Source: Siphonodentalium dalli (taxonomy: Eukaryota; Mollusca; Scaphopoda; Gadilida; Siphonodentaliidae). Taken from it: 64,000 bases of DNA. Under the pieces are notes generated by a model, which worked only from the letters and a program-made list of their open reading frames with translations, was not told the DNA's origin and ran no database searches. Positions within the stretch are counted from its first letter, which is position 1; every line of letters starts with the position of its first letter. The translations under genes were made by a program, and so were the position numbers. The stretch covers positions 205,138,151 through 205,202,150 of the forward strand of contig CP136065.1 in NCBI GenBank assembly GCA_032622095.1, written 5' to 3'. Shown one piece after another: positions 36,243-48,586 of this stretch.

Positions 36243-38600
36243 ATTTAATATATAGTTTAAATTTTCCCACAGTTTGACGCATTTGGTAAGAGTTGGAACA
36301 TTTGAACACCCAAGGATTTTGTGTTAAAGCTTAAGGCGATGTCGTTATATTCGACACCGTTACCTGTATCTAATGCCATACAAGGGACAGACCTTTATGG
36401 CATTGTAGACATTATTTTTAATCTGATGAGATATTTGTCTCAATATTTGCTATGCATATTTTCAATTGAAAAGGCGAAAATTTATGTTCCAGAAAAGGAA
36501 AATTCAGTCATCAACCACGTGCGATGAAGCCCAATTGGACATCAAATAGCTAAACTTTCAAACTAGAATTATATAATATAACAGAATGACACGTGCACGA
36601 TAAAATTAATACTGGCATACCATGTAATGATAACGCCCGTGTACCATCCAGTTTTTGAGCTTAATAAAGGCATGAATGGCCTTGGTTGTAGATTATAATT
36701 TAAAAATAAAAGTTACCAAATTATGAATTTCTTCAAGAATATACTAGTAGTATAGTATATAATGATAGTATGGATGCGATATTATCCACAAAACACACTT
36801 TGTGTGAGCCTATCATTTGTTTATAAACAGAATGTATAAAAGAATGTGCGATAAGCAAAACACTCAACACCGTGGCGATAGTTTTAGGAATGTGATTCAC
36901 GGTGACCAATTCAACACCGAAATATTGAGTAGCGAGGATTAGCTATATCGGTATATGCTGTAAGCAATAATTATGGTGTCAGTTTTAACCAGAGTGTAGT
37001 TAGTGGGGTCTCCCCGGTGTTGCGTGTTTTGCGTATCGCACACTCGTTAATTATTCACTGTACTTCATCATAATATGGCTTTGGTTTACTAACAAGGCGT
37101 ACGATTTTGACAATAGCATGCAATTTATGCGATATTTATGATTGGTATCAGAACAAATATGTCTATGTTTTAATATTGTTTTGGCATATCGTGTATACTG
37201 TATACAACTAATGATATAGGAACCGTTTCTGCTCGGTTGCAAGGTTGAATTATGTGAATAAAATGGCATGGCAGCGATTTAAATTCGAGCTTCCAAACTC
37301 TGTCGAAATATTGGTATAACGGCTTCATTTGCTCTGAACAAATACTGTCCATGATGCTCACAGCCGTTTTCAGCTGTTTTCAATTTTTCGCTCATTATTT
37401 ATACCACATCAGGAATAGACTAACACGGACCGCTCTGTTCTGTTCCATACCGTGCAATTGTCTGTGTTGTTTTTGTTTGGGACCCAAACATCGTGTTTCA
37501 AATTGTATTGTATTCCGATGAAAATTAAAAAGCGAATATTAGTAGGTGTATTTTGGAGCGGAAACCGCTGAGTGGCTTTATATAAATGTATCTATAGTTC
37601 TGAGTGAAAAACGTTCGTGAAAATTTACCAGTCAACTCTGGTCAAATTTACCCGTACCCGTCTGACGCATAATTATATCAAACTTTAATTATATATATTT
37701 ATTTAAGACAATCGGACACGTATCTGTTCAATGTTGTCTGGGTTCACTCGGACTGCGTATATAAAAGAAAATATAGTCATGAATGCAGACGATATTAATT
37801 AATCTCATGGTTCCCAAATCAGAAGTCCTTATCTGAAAGATGGGTACCCAGCATGTATCTGGGTATCCATATGGCAGTGGCCAATTCAGCGTAAGGTGTG
37901 GGCAAACATGACCTTGTTCCACGGAGAACTCGCAACTGTCGCCATGACGAACAAGCATCGTTTATGTGCGTTTCGCTTTCCTGGTCAAGTGGTCCTGCTA
38001 ATGTGCTATGTGCTGTTGGATTCTGCTGAATTATGCATATCAAACATTCAAAAACATATTTATTGCGAAATATTTTAAATACTGGTTGAATTAGTTATTG
38101 AAAATCGACTATAATCAAGGTGGTTATTCGGTCGTTTTAGAAACACTAGCGCAGGCATTATTATTTTTTTTTACAAATATATATCTTCTTGAATGTTTCA
38201 TACACCATTTGTTTTTTTCTTCTCAATAGCTCAGATTAGCCAAACACCGCGAAAATGACAACTATAGAAAAAATAACGGTACTTTTTCCTAACGGCATCA
38301 ATTTTCCCTACCCGCATCATAGCAATTCAGCAGGACCACCATCATCATATCATGTTAGCAGAACCAATTGACCCGGGGTGGTTAAAGTGAACAAAAATTG
38401 GTGCCATGCATGATGCCACAATATTGTTGCCATGGTGAACGAGACATTGTTCCCATGCATGGCCAACAGGACATTATTGTCATGTACGGTCTTGATTTAT
38501 GGAATTGTTATTGCTTTGGCCATTTGGTTACTGATGGTTATATAATAAATATGGAACAGCAGCTAAAATGTGTTTTGTTGTTTGCCTCTTCGTCATTGCC
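36243..38600. other. Intergenic stretch without recognised genes
   Basis: Apart from the diverged dispersed repeat at 37400-37580, I see no gene, RNA or tandem repeat. Open frames are short and overlap each other on both strands. Confidence 0.5.
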
Positions 38601-38606
38601 CGACCA

Positions 38607-38812
38607 GAAGCCAGTGCATTATCTTATATATGCGAGTCTCGATCCCACAGAGAGCCTCGCATATAATACAAGAGAATTCAATGGCTTTCAATGTCAAGGT
38701 AAGTATTGTTAGGCCAATGTATTCTCTAAAATATGTGAGGCTCCCCATGTGAGACTCGCATGCATTGGCAAAGGGTTTCGCAAAATTTCAGAAAGCTTCA
38801 GTCATGGAAGAG
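38607..38812. mobile_element. TTAA MITE family P2, partial copy a
   Basis: Contains the GCATTATCTTATATATGCGA / inverse hairpin and the right end AGCTTCAGTCATGGAAGAG followed by TTAA (38813-38816). The left end is not clear. Related full copies are at 53736-53964 and 60192-60385. Confidence 0.55.
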
Positions 38813-39163
38813 TTAATATGAGTACTTTAACCTTTTATTTATTGGGTACTCATTGACTAGTAGCTCTCTTATAGGAAATGTTCAGATACTAAGTTCAACC
38901 AATGGCCTTTGTTGAACTTATTATCTTAACATTTCCCCCACCAATCAATGAATAGGACTCCTTCCGCATTTCTATTATCAGTTATTCTGTCCCCCATCTG
39001 CTTATATTTCCTAAACATCCCCCAGATGAATAATATACCATTCAAATATATACTTGTATAACGGTCCATTTAGTGTATGTGATTTACACGATTACGCCCA
39101 TATCAATATACATATAGGTCCATAAAGTTTCGTTCGGTTGAGGTTAGCATGTAGTTGGGTTAA

Positions 39164-39507
39164 AGGGGTACTGTACACTAAATCCGGCCATTCATGGGAC
39201 CGTGCCCTATTATACTTAACAGAACATGTGCAACAAATGAATTAATTTGAGCCATGTGTGAGTGCATAATACACTCGTAAAGTGCTCTATGAACGATATA
39301 AACAACATGGGTAATTGTATTGAAAATGAATTTATGACTCGAGTAAGAAAACTCATTTTCATTATAATTACCATGTTATTTGCATCATTCACAGAGCTCA
39401 TGAATGCATATTGCACTGATCCATGGCTCAAATTAATTCATTTGTTGCATATATTCTATACAAGGAGATGGTCCCACAAATGACCGGATTTAGTGTACAG
39501 TACCCCT
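39164..39507. mobile_element. TTAA MITE family P3, copy 2
   Basis: TTAA at 39160-39163 and 39508-39511, with the same AGGGGTACTGTACACTAAAT ends and mirrored arms as 18492-18850. The arms have diverged more than in copy 1. Confidence 0.85.
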
Positions 39508-39631
39508 TTAAACAATATTTATTTCTTCCCAGCAATATAATTATGAAACATGACACCAGTATGTGTATAGGGACTTGAAAGAGGATTTGGCAACACGCGT
39601 TAGATCCTTGTATAGAGAGCCATCACACGAA

Positions 39632-40494
39632 CAGCGTATACATAGCGATCAGTGAGAAATGAAAAGTGTATTGTCAGATTGTATAGCGAGCCATTTCTCT
39701 CCTCAGAAACGAACAGTGTATACATAGTCGTCAGTGAGAACAGTGTACATATAGTGGTCAGCGAGAAACGAACGGTGTACATATTGTGGTCAGTGAGAAA
39801 CGAACAGTGTACATATAGTGGTCAGTGAGAACAGTGTACATATAGTCGTCAGTGAGAACAGTGTACATATAGTGGTCAGTAAGAAACGAACAGTGTGCAT
39901 ATAGAAGTCAGTGAGAAACGAACAGTGTACATATATTGGTCAGTGAGAAACGAACAGTGTACATATAGTGGTCAGCGAGAACGGTGTACATTTAGTGGTC
40001 AGTGAGAACAGTGTACACATAGTGGTCAGTGATAACGAACAGTGTACACATAGTGGTCAGTGAGAACAGTGTACATATAGTGGTCAGTGAGAACGAACAG
40101 TGTACATATATTGGTCAGTGTACATATAGTGGTCAGTGAGAACAGTGTACATATAGTGGTCAGTGAGAACAGTGTGCATTTTGTGGTCAGTGAGAAACGA
40201 ACACTGTACATACAGTGGTCAGTGGGAAACGAACAGTGTACATATAGTGGTCAGTGAGAAGGAACAGTGTACATATAGTGGTCAGTGAGAAGGAACAGTG
40301 TACATATAGTGGTAAGTGAGAACGAACAGTGTACATATAGTGGTCAGTGAGAACGGTGTACATATAGTGGTCAGTGAGAAACGAACAGTGTACATATAGT
40401 GGTAAGTGAGAACGGTGTACATATAGTGGTCAGTGAGAACGAACAGTGTACATATAGTGGTCAGTGAGAACAGTGTACATATAGTGGTCAGTGA
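39632..40494. repeat. 22-31-bp minisatellite array
   Basis: About 35 copies of a unit like GTGTACATATAGTGGTCAGT plus GAGAA, with or without ACGAAC. Copy length alternates because the ACGAAC/GGAAC insert is present in some units only. The left edge is degenerate (39595-39720). Confidence 0.9.
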
Positions 40495-40540
40495 GATTGG
40501 GAAGTGGCAGACAAGAACGAATGTAGGGTGCCCCTACAAA

Positions 40541-40830
40541 CATTCTAAATATTCACTCCACCACAATCCAAAATGGCCGCAGTTCAAAGGGGATAAAATA
40601 AGGCACCCATGTCATTTATTGGCCACTTTAGGTCAAATAAAGGGTGTTGAATGGTGCCCCCCCCCCAAAAACACTCTTTCCACACTTCACCCCAAAATGG
40701 CCCACTTCCAGAGGGTTTCAAATAGGGCACCCATGACATTTCTCGTCCCCTTGGCCAATTTAGGTCAAAAGGTTTTGTAAAGTGGCCCCCCTCCCCATGC
40801 CAATCTAAATATTTACCCCACCTCAATAAA
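40541..40830. repeat. 130-bp tandem repeat with C-runs, left block
   Basis: Two diverged units of ATTCACTCCACCACAATCCAAAATGG-type sequence (shortened here) with a TTTAGGTCAAA word and C-runs (40660-40668). Two more units follow the satellite element at 42794-43000, so the element split an existing array. Confidence 0.7.
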
Positions 40831-42793
40831 TGAAAGTGTCAATGACACTGTAGCTCAACTTGGAAAGGGAATAATTTAATGTATTACAGTCAATGGAGCG
40901 ATTAGGAATGTGGAAAGTTGAATGTCTAATACTAGTTTATAGACATGAAGAGAAAAGTTAAATCCAAGATGGCTGCTGGCGGCCATGTTTTCGGCCGAAT
41001 GACCCCAAAATCAGTCGTTCCCATCTACATGTCATCGTTAACATCAATGACAAATTTTATGACGATCAGACTAAAGGTACGACCTGTAGCACATGCTAAA
41101 GAATTTAGTCATACAAAGAGTAAAATCCAAGATGGCTGCTGGCGGCCATGTATTTTGGCCGAATGACCCCACAATAACTCGTTCCCATCTACATGTCATT
41201 ATTGACATTCATGACAAATTTTATGATGATCAGACTAAAGGTACGACATGTAGCCCGTGCTAAAGAATTTAGTCATACAAAGAGTAAAATCCAAGATGGC
41301 TGCTGGCGGCCATGTTTTCGGCCGAATTACCACAAAATGAGTCGTTCCCATCTACATGTCATCGTTAACACCCATGACAAATTTTATGACGATCAGACTA
41401 TAGATACGACCTGTAGCCCATGCTAAAGAATTTAGCCATACAAAGAGTAAAATCCAAGATGGCTGCTGGCGGCCATGTTTTTTTGACAAATGACCCCAAA
41501 ATGAGTCGTTCCCATCTACATGTAAATATTAACATCCATGACAAATTTCATGATGATCAGACGAACAGTACGACCTGTGGCCCGTGCTAATGGATTAAAT
41601 TTTGAAATCCAAGGTGGCCGCTGGCGGCCATATTTTTTGTCCGAATGACCCCAAAATGACTCGTTCCCATCTACATGTCATTATTAACACTCATGAAATT
41701 TTTTATGATGATCATACAAAAGGTACGACCTGTAGCCCATGCTAAAGGATTTAGTCATACAAAGAGTAAAATCCAAGATGGCTGCTGACGGCCATGTTTT
41801 TTGGCCGAATGACCTCAAAATGACTCGTTCCCATCTACATGTGATTATTAACATTCTTGACAAATTTTATGATGATCAGACTAAAAGTAGGACCTGTAGC
41901 CCGTGCTAAAGGATTTAGTAATTACACAGAGTAAAATCCAAGATGGCTGCTGGCGACCATGTTTTTTGGCCGAATGACCCCAAAATTACTCGTTCCCATC
42001 TACATGTCAATATTATCATCATGACAAATTTCATGATGATCAGACGAACAGTACGACCTGTGGCCCGTGCTAATGGATTAAATTTTGAAATCCAAGATGG
42101 CCACTGGCGGCCTTGTTTTTTGTCCGAATGACCCCAATATGACTCGTTCCCATCTACATTCCAATTTCAACAGCCATGACAAGTTTTATGATGGATCAGA
42201 CTAAAGGTACGACCTGTAGCCCGTGCTAAAGGATTTAGTCATACAAAGAGTAAAATCCAAGATGGCTGCTGGTGGCCATGTTTTTTGGCCGAATGACCCC
42301 AGAATGACTCGTTCCCATCTACATGTCATTATTAACATTCTTGACAAATTTTATGATGATCAGACTAAAGATACGACCTGTAGCCCGTGCTAAATAATTT
42401 AGTCATACAAAGAGTAAAATCCAAGATGGCTGCTGGCGGCCATGTTTTTGGGCCGAATGACCCCAAAATTACTCGTTCCCATCTACATGTCAATATTAAC
42501 ATCCATGACAAATTTCATGATGATCAGACAAACAGTACGGCCTGTAGCCCGTGCTAATGGATTGAATTTTGAAATCCATGATGGCCACTGGTGGCCATGT
42601 TTATTTTCCGAATGACCCCAAAATTAATCATTCTGGTCTAAATGTTGATGTCAACAGCTAAGACAAATTTCATAATGATCCGACCAAAGGTACGACCTGT
42701 AGCCTGCATTGTTGACGCCTTACGCACACACAGACGACGGACGACAAAGCCATGGCAATAGCTCAAACTTTACAAAGTAAAGTTGAGCTAAAA
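40831..42793. mobile_element. Helitron-like/pearl-type element with expanded core satellite
   Basis: The left end starts TGAAAGTGTCAATGACACTG, which contains a short hairpin, followed by TAGCTCAACTT; the right end is AAGTTGAGCTAAAA. Between them lie about eleven tandem monomers. A single-core relative with the same ends is at 54921-55290. Helitron-related pearl elements of molluscs have this architecture, but the superfamily assignment is inference. It is inserted in a 130-bp tandem repeat (40541-40830 / 42794-43000). Confidence 0.6.
40961..42730 (+). repeat. About 160-bp satellite with three-monomer higher-order period
   Basis: Starts of the word AATCCAAGATGG or its variants lie at 40961, 41124, 41288, 41451, 41606, 41770, 41935, 42089, 42254, 42418 and 42573. 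Spacing is 163-165 except 154-155 after every third monomer. The short monomers share ATTAAATTTTGAAATCC in place of GTCATACAAAGAGTAAAATCC-type ends. The phrase GATGGCTGCTGGCGGCCATG recurs in nearly all. Confidence 0.9.
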
Positions 42794-43000
42794 ATGGCCA
42801 CCATCCAGAGGGGTTCAAATAGGGCACCCATGCCAGTTCTCAGTCCCTTGACCAATTTAGGTCAAAGGGTTTTGTAGGGTGCCCCCCCCCCCCCCCCCCA
42901 AGCCAGTCTAAATATTCACCCCACCCCAATAAAAAATGGCCACCATCCAGAGGGGTTCAAATAGGGCACAAATGCCATTTCTTGGACCCCTTGTTCTCAT
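42794..43000. repeat. 130-bp tandem repeat with C-runs, right block
   Basis: Continuation of the array at 40541-40830: ATGGCCACCATCCAGAGGGG occurs at 42794 and 42937, with a 19-base C-run near 42881-42899. Confidence 0.7.
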
Positions 43001-43789
43001 GAAAGGTTCACATGTGTGGCTCTTATATGACTCACATGCTTCTTATCCAATGGATCTCGCATTGGCATGGACCCTATATTTTTGATGCATTTTTTCGGTC
43101 TAATTTATTATGTCACAGTGGTTGATGCCATGTTGGGAAGAGAAAGGCAGTCTTACCTTTATGTATGGTTCTTGAAGTTTAGTATGGGACGGCATTCATT
43201 TTGGTGGCAATCTCATTGTTTTTGTCATCTATCAGATAATGGGCCCATATCAGACCTTGAAAAATAATGTCTGGAGCAGTAATGATGACCTGTCATATTG
43301 TATCATTGACATTATTAATCGCGATCCAGAGAGCACATCATGTAAACAAGTCTGTAAAACATGTCAGATCCATTAGATTTACACTCCCCAAACACTAGGC
43401 CCCACTGGGTTTGAACAGGAATGACATTTAGTCATTTCCCTTTAAATGTTAATTTGAGACTATAGATCTTCCCAAGGCATGCCACTTTGGAAGAAAATTA
43501 TGTCAAATGTTAACCCCTTTGCTGCTTTATTTGAAAATAGGTGGATGGATTTGAACACAAGCTTGTTTTGTTTCATTATTTTAATAATTGGTCCATGTAA
43601 AGTATCAAAATTGACCATGTCTGATATAAAAAGCACCAACAAAAACAACTATTCATGCTAGACAATGTATATATGGGAAATACAAATCAGTAAACTATGT
43701 ATCAACCTTAAAGTAAGCCCACGTACAGGGGAGATTTCTGTGATATCACAATACATCATTCAGTTATCAAGAGATATCAAATTGAAATA

Positions 43790-44002
43790 CAGTAATGCTC
43801 TAAATAATCGACTCCTTAACCACAGCAGAATTATGGGTAACTTTTCAGGATTTAGTCGGAAATATGGCTGGTTGCCATTCATCGGAAAGCTCTCCCCGAG
43901 AGCTTTCCGATGAATGGCAACAAGCCATATTTCCGACTAAATCCTGAAAAGTTACCCATAATTCTGCTGTGGTTAAGGAGTCGATTAATTAGGGCATTAC
44001 TG
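43790..44002. mobile_element. mariner-like foldback MITE (TA target), copy M1
   Basis: CAGTAATGCTC and GGGCATTACTG ends flanked by TA on both sides (43788-43789, 44003-44004). The arms mirror each other almost fully (AATTATGGGTAACTTTTCAG, GGAAATATGGCTGGTTGCC). TA duplication and CAGT ends are typical of Tc1/mariner-type MITEs. Confidence 0.8.
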
Positions 44003-44184
44003 TAGTAGTTCTAACCGGAATAGCACAATATGTAGCTGATGCTGAAAGATAATGGCTTTTTCACAATGACATAAAGTCTATGAGAGAGGCGAATATGAAT
44101 GTGACTTCTGGTTATCTGCAATGGCTGACTTCTGGAAAGTTGTTTTCTCACTGTAAATAGCTAGTGTTCTAAAAGGACACTATT

Positions 44185-44696
44185 CACGATGGGGAATGAC
44201 ATGATTTCGAGTTGATGAGTACCACGCATTCAAAATGACCGAGACGATAAAAAAAACAACCAGAAACGAGGAAAAAGCTAGTAAACTAGGATAATGATAT
44301 ATTACATAGTATTTTGGCAGCTACAAGCATATGCTATACTATTTTTTCAAACAAGCTAATACCTCATTTGTGTGCAAACTCAGTTGTTTGCTCGAACATT
44401 CTGACCAAAGTTGTCAGTCGGAAGATTTCCTTGATGTTTGTAATTGGTTATTCAACGAACCTCTGACTGGAAAATTTGGTCAGAATGTTATAGAAGACTA
44501 ATGGGTATTTCTGAACAAATAAGGTATCAATTTTGTTTTAAAAGTTTAAAAATAAACTAGCATATGATTGTAACAGTCAGAATGCTATGTTTTGTGACAG
44601 TTCATCCTGGTTCATCATATATTATGTTTCTGTGCGTTTGCACATTTTGAATGCATGGTACTCAACAAACTCGAAACCATGTTATTCCCCACCGTG
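44185..44696. mobile_element. Transib/RAG-like foldback MITE, copy 1
   Basis: Ends CACGATGGGGAATGACATG and, inverted, CACGGTGGGGAATAACATG extend as imperfect inverted repeats of about 48 bp. CTATT flanks both sides (44180-44184, 44697-44701). A 5-bp duplication together with a CACNRTG heptamer is the hallmark of Transib and RAG-like transposons. It is 512 bp with no transposase. The inner part is also foldback (ACTCAGTTGTTTGCTCGAAC and related inverse words). Confidence 0.75.
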
Positions 44697-44701
44697 CTAT
44701 T

Positions 44702-46120
44702 AAAATATCTTTTAAATTTACAATATTTTAGCCAATGAAAGAGTTTTTGCATCAAATAGCTAATAAGATCTTTTACTTTTCTATCTGTCTCATGTCTTGG
44801 TCAATGAAGAGGAAATAAAGATAAACTTAATGGTACTGGTATAAAGTTTTTCCAGCCTTGGCTTCAAGTAAATGGCCCACAGAGGATAAGCACATGCACG
44901 ATACTAACTGCATACTTGTTTCCCCTGTATGAAGTAATCATCCAGCTGTATACCAAAATAGTAACGTTGACTTCAGGGACCTGTGGTATGTTGATTGTGA
45001 ATGAATGAAATAAAGATGATATAAATGATGGCACTAACAAATAACGGTAAATAAGGGTAAACTAGACTCACGGAACAGCACTAATAATATACAACCTAAA
45101 AGCACAACTCAATAATAGACATATATGAACAGGTTCCCCTGCTGAGACTAGGTCTGATATAGGTTCTCTTAGGCCACACAAACTTTATTATCTATTTCTC
45201 AGCCACTTTTTTCTTCAAAATGGGCAGCAGCCAGGTTTTTATTACCAATTTTTACTACAAAAATTTCGCAGCAAGCAGGTTTTTATTTGGCTTACTCACA
45301 AATTCTTAAAAACATAATGTTGGTTATAAAAAATGACATTTCACGATTTTGTGTTAATGCAACTTCAATGTAAACAGTCTGTTTTACAACCCAAGTTTAT
45401 ACAGTTTAAACAATCCAAAAAGTTAATGTTATCATAAAAGATAACAAATGAAAATATTAAATACAAGTTATTACATGTCCAGCTTGATTTATGGCCAGTA
45501 GTGGACAAGAATTGTTGACTATAATTGTTATTTTCGGTGAGCCATAAAAAGCACCGAGCGGGTCATATTAGTATGAGGAGGCAAATGTCTGAGAAACAAA
45601 ACATTAATTTTGTTTGGCCTGATATAATTATCATATTCAAACTATTCGTAATTTATATTTGTAAACTTTATTCTGTTTGCCATTTGTATCTAAATATAAT
45701 AATATAATAACACTATTCCCTTACCTGAATGTTATTATTAAATGTATGCACTGTCAGTATAAATTTGCGACAATAAGCTTGACTTATTTGACACAATTTA
45801 TAAAGGCTTTAAAATAACATTTATGAACAACACCACAGCAAAAATAGTCAGAAATATCAGAAACAGAATGTTCATGTTATATTAAACACTACAGTATTTT
45901 TCATGCTCAAAGGATATAGGGTTAACACTAGCAGAATAAAATGATCTACAATTACTCTTTGTTGCAGAACAAGTCATACGAAATTTCGAAGTATTTTGAG
46001 TATTAATTATTTTTGTTCGTAATGCATGACAAATACTTTTCTTCTTTGTATCAAAATTTAAAATAGTGTATCTCTTCCTAGTAATTTTATATAGATTCCA
46101 CAGTACGTTTTCAACTTTTC
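44702..46120. other. Intergenic stretch without recognised genes
   Basis: AT-rich and mostly single-copy within the window. A short direct repeat (GCAGCCAGGTTTTTATTACC near 45226 and GCAAGCAGGTTTTTATTTGG near 45271) is the only structure noted. Confidence 0.5.
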
Positions 46121-46124
46121 GCCA

Positions 46125-46405
46125 TAAGTAAAACAAACGCTCTTTATTGCTACTATATCAAGAATAGACAGCCACGGAACGCTCTTTTCTGTTCCTTGTC
46201 ATGCAAATGGCATTTTTTTGTTCGAGACCCAAACACCGTATTCACAGTTGTATTTTTCATTACTTCAATGCGTCTTTTTGGGTTACATTAATGCTCGTAG
46301 TAAGGTAGTTCAGATATTTATCGACCTATTTCGATACTGAGAAAAATTCTAAAGCAAATAATATTATGTGGATTTTGAAGCGCAAACCACCATGTGGCTT
46401 TAAGT
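46125..46405. repeat. Dispersed repeat, inverse copy of 22310-22600
   Basis: CGCTCTTTATTGCTACTATA, GAGACCCAAACACCG and ACCACCATGTGGCTTTAA mirror the sequence at 22310-22600. Confidence 0.55.
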
Positions 46406-46573
46406 TTCATATATCAGGTGCGCCATTAAATTACAACTATTTAAAATCAACCTGGATTCACAACAAAAATAATAGGCTGATAGACCTGTGCTAAACATCT
46501 CCAGGAAGATGAACATGTGAAACAACATGAGGCAATAGTGACATGATTACAATTTGCAAATGAGAGTTTGAAA

Positions 46574-46996
46574 CAAGCCTGGATATAGTGTGTCTGACAT
46601 TCGCAGAAAGAGGTCCCCAAAGGGTGAATTTGGTGACGCTATCCTGCACAGTGGGCTAGCATCACCAAATTCACCCTCTGGGAACCTCATTCTGCTTATG
46701 CATCAGCTGCTATGGGAAACCTAGGATCAGATTGAAGTTCCCCAGTTGAAGTCACCTCGATTATGCAATTCATCTTCAGCAAATTAGGGGATATAGTAAC
46801 TGCATAGAAGGGAAAAGTAACTAAAAACAATGTTAATTTGAGACTATAGATACTTCCCTGAAGAATAGGTCTAAGCAGAATGAGGTCCCTAGAGGGTTAA
46901 TTTGGTGATGCTAGACCACTCTGCGGGATAGTGTCACTAAATTCACCCTCTGGGAACATCATTCTGCAAATGTCTGACAAACTATCTCTAGGCTTG
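46574..46996. mobile_element. hAT-like MITE family H1, long copy
   Basis: Flanked by GTTTGAAA at 46566-46573 and 46997-47004. Organisation matches 28627-29088: hairpin, central region beginning ATCAGCTGCTATGGGA, hairpin. Confidence 0.85.
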
Positions 46997-48269
46997 GTTT
47001 GAAACAGTAACTCTGAATGACTTCAGTCATCTCCATAAAGGAACACAGGGAAATGATTCAAGAAATGAATACAAAATAAATAGGAGGGTTATTTTACAGA
47101 TCTCAAAAATGGTATATACAGGAGAAAGGAAAATGCAGTGGTAAGAAATGCAGGGGTAGACAAAGTTTAATTCGACTTCACCAGTCAGTGACATTAGTCG
47201 TGATTGATACTCAGACCTGTTAATTAGCAGAAACTTGCCTAGGCTAAAAAAATTGCCTAGGCCAGAAATTCTTTCTCTGTTGAAAAGCATAGGATCAATA
47301 TATGATTTCACCGCACATATATCTTCATTTACAATTGGAGCTCAGTCCATTATCATGGCAGACTTGCCGATTATCAAGTTAGTCCTCGGTAATTTCAACA
47401 ATGAACTTTTGCTGTCTGCAGACTTTCAAAGTGCAACACTGAGACGATGTCTGCAGCAATTTGTTTCAATTTTGCACAAAACATTGGCAAGTTCTGAAAT
47501 TTGCCTTGGGTAAAAAAGCCTAAGCATTTGCTTCGGCTCAGCTGATAGCTGACACTAATCAACATTTATCAATGTCTATCTCGACTAATGTCACAGGCTT
47601 GTGGGGACAAAGGAAACTTGGCCAAGAATATCTGGGGTTCTACAGATGTAGAAAATATCTGATTTCATGAAGCAGTGAGCGGATCCTGTTGACTTAGTTC
47701 TGGACTCAAACTATACAAGCATCCATTAGACCTCTCTTTACTACATTGAATCTCACTCAGTAATAAAAGTATACATTGGAATGGTCGGTTCTCCTGGGAG
47801 AGGAGCTACACGTTAAGTTGGAATAAATTGTTTTCCGATCCCCTTTGTAAACACTATTATTTCTTAAGTGTGTATGATTTATGTTTTATATCGGAGAGTT
47901 TACAAGTAAGATATGTTTAAACAAATGGTCTAGTATTCATTTGAATGGATGTTCAGTAAATATAAGCAGAATCATACAAATGCAAAAGGATTCAAATTAA
48001 TTGATGGGAAATGTTCAAATCATAAGTTCAACAAACCACCTATGTCGTTTGTTGAACTCATTATATGAACATTTCATAAGGGAACTAAATGAGTATTTAG
48101 TACTTAAAGAAAAGGTAAATTTTAGGTAGATTGTTGTAGTGAGGTGGAAGCATGGTCTGAATTTCATATGTTTGACAATCAAGGTATGAGCATTATTTTC
48201 TCATTAGCTATGTCATCAGGAAGACTGTTAGCCTTTGTTCATTTACGGGTTTACCATCTATATATCGAA

Positions 48270-48312
48270 GTTCTGCTGCTATATGGTTGTTGCGAGTGAC
48301 TGGTGGATAGGT
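48270..48312 (-). pseudogene. Degenerate duplicate of the CYFIP last exon (copy 2, stop region)
   Basis: Forty-three bases match the end of the CYFIP last exon, including the TAG stop and the bases just after it, with two mismatches. Similar flanking words (AGGGAGAAG, CATTCACCAAT) near 48350 and 49370 suggest that the duplicated unit was longer and has decayed. There is no evidence of expression. Confidence 0.65.
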
Positions 48313-48586
48313 CAGGTCCAGACATATTCTCCTTAAATTGTGTCTTCCTAGGGAGAAGGGACTTCTATCTCATTCACCAATATGAATATTTCAAAAACAT
48401 ATTTGAAGTGTAAGCCACAAATATAGCCCGTAACAGGGGTGGCATCAATACAATTATCATATACACACTCATTTAATTTCAAAGCTTTCAGCCTTTGGCC
48501 TTCATTGGTGAAAGTTAGATTCTCCAACACTTACATAACTTGGCTATACTAGAAACTAATGATAATATATAGTACAGCCAAGCCAT

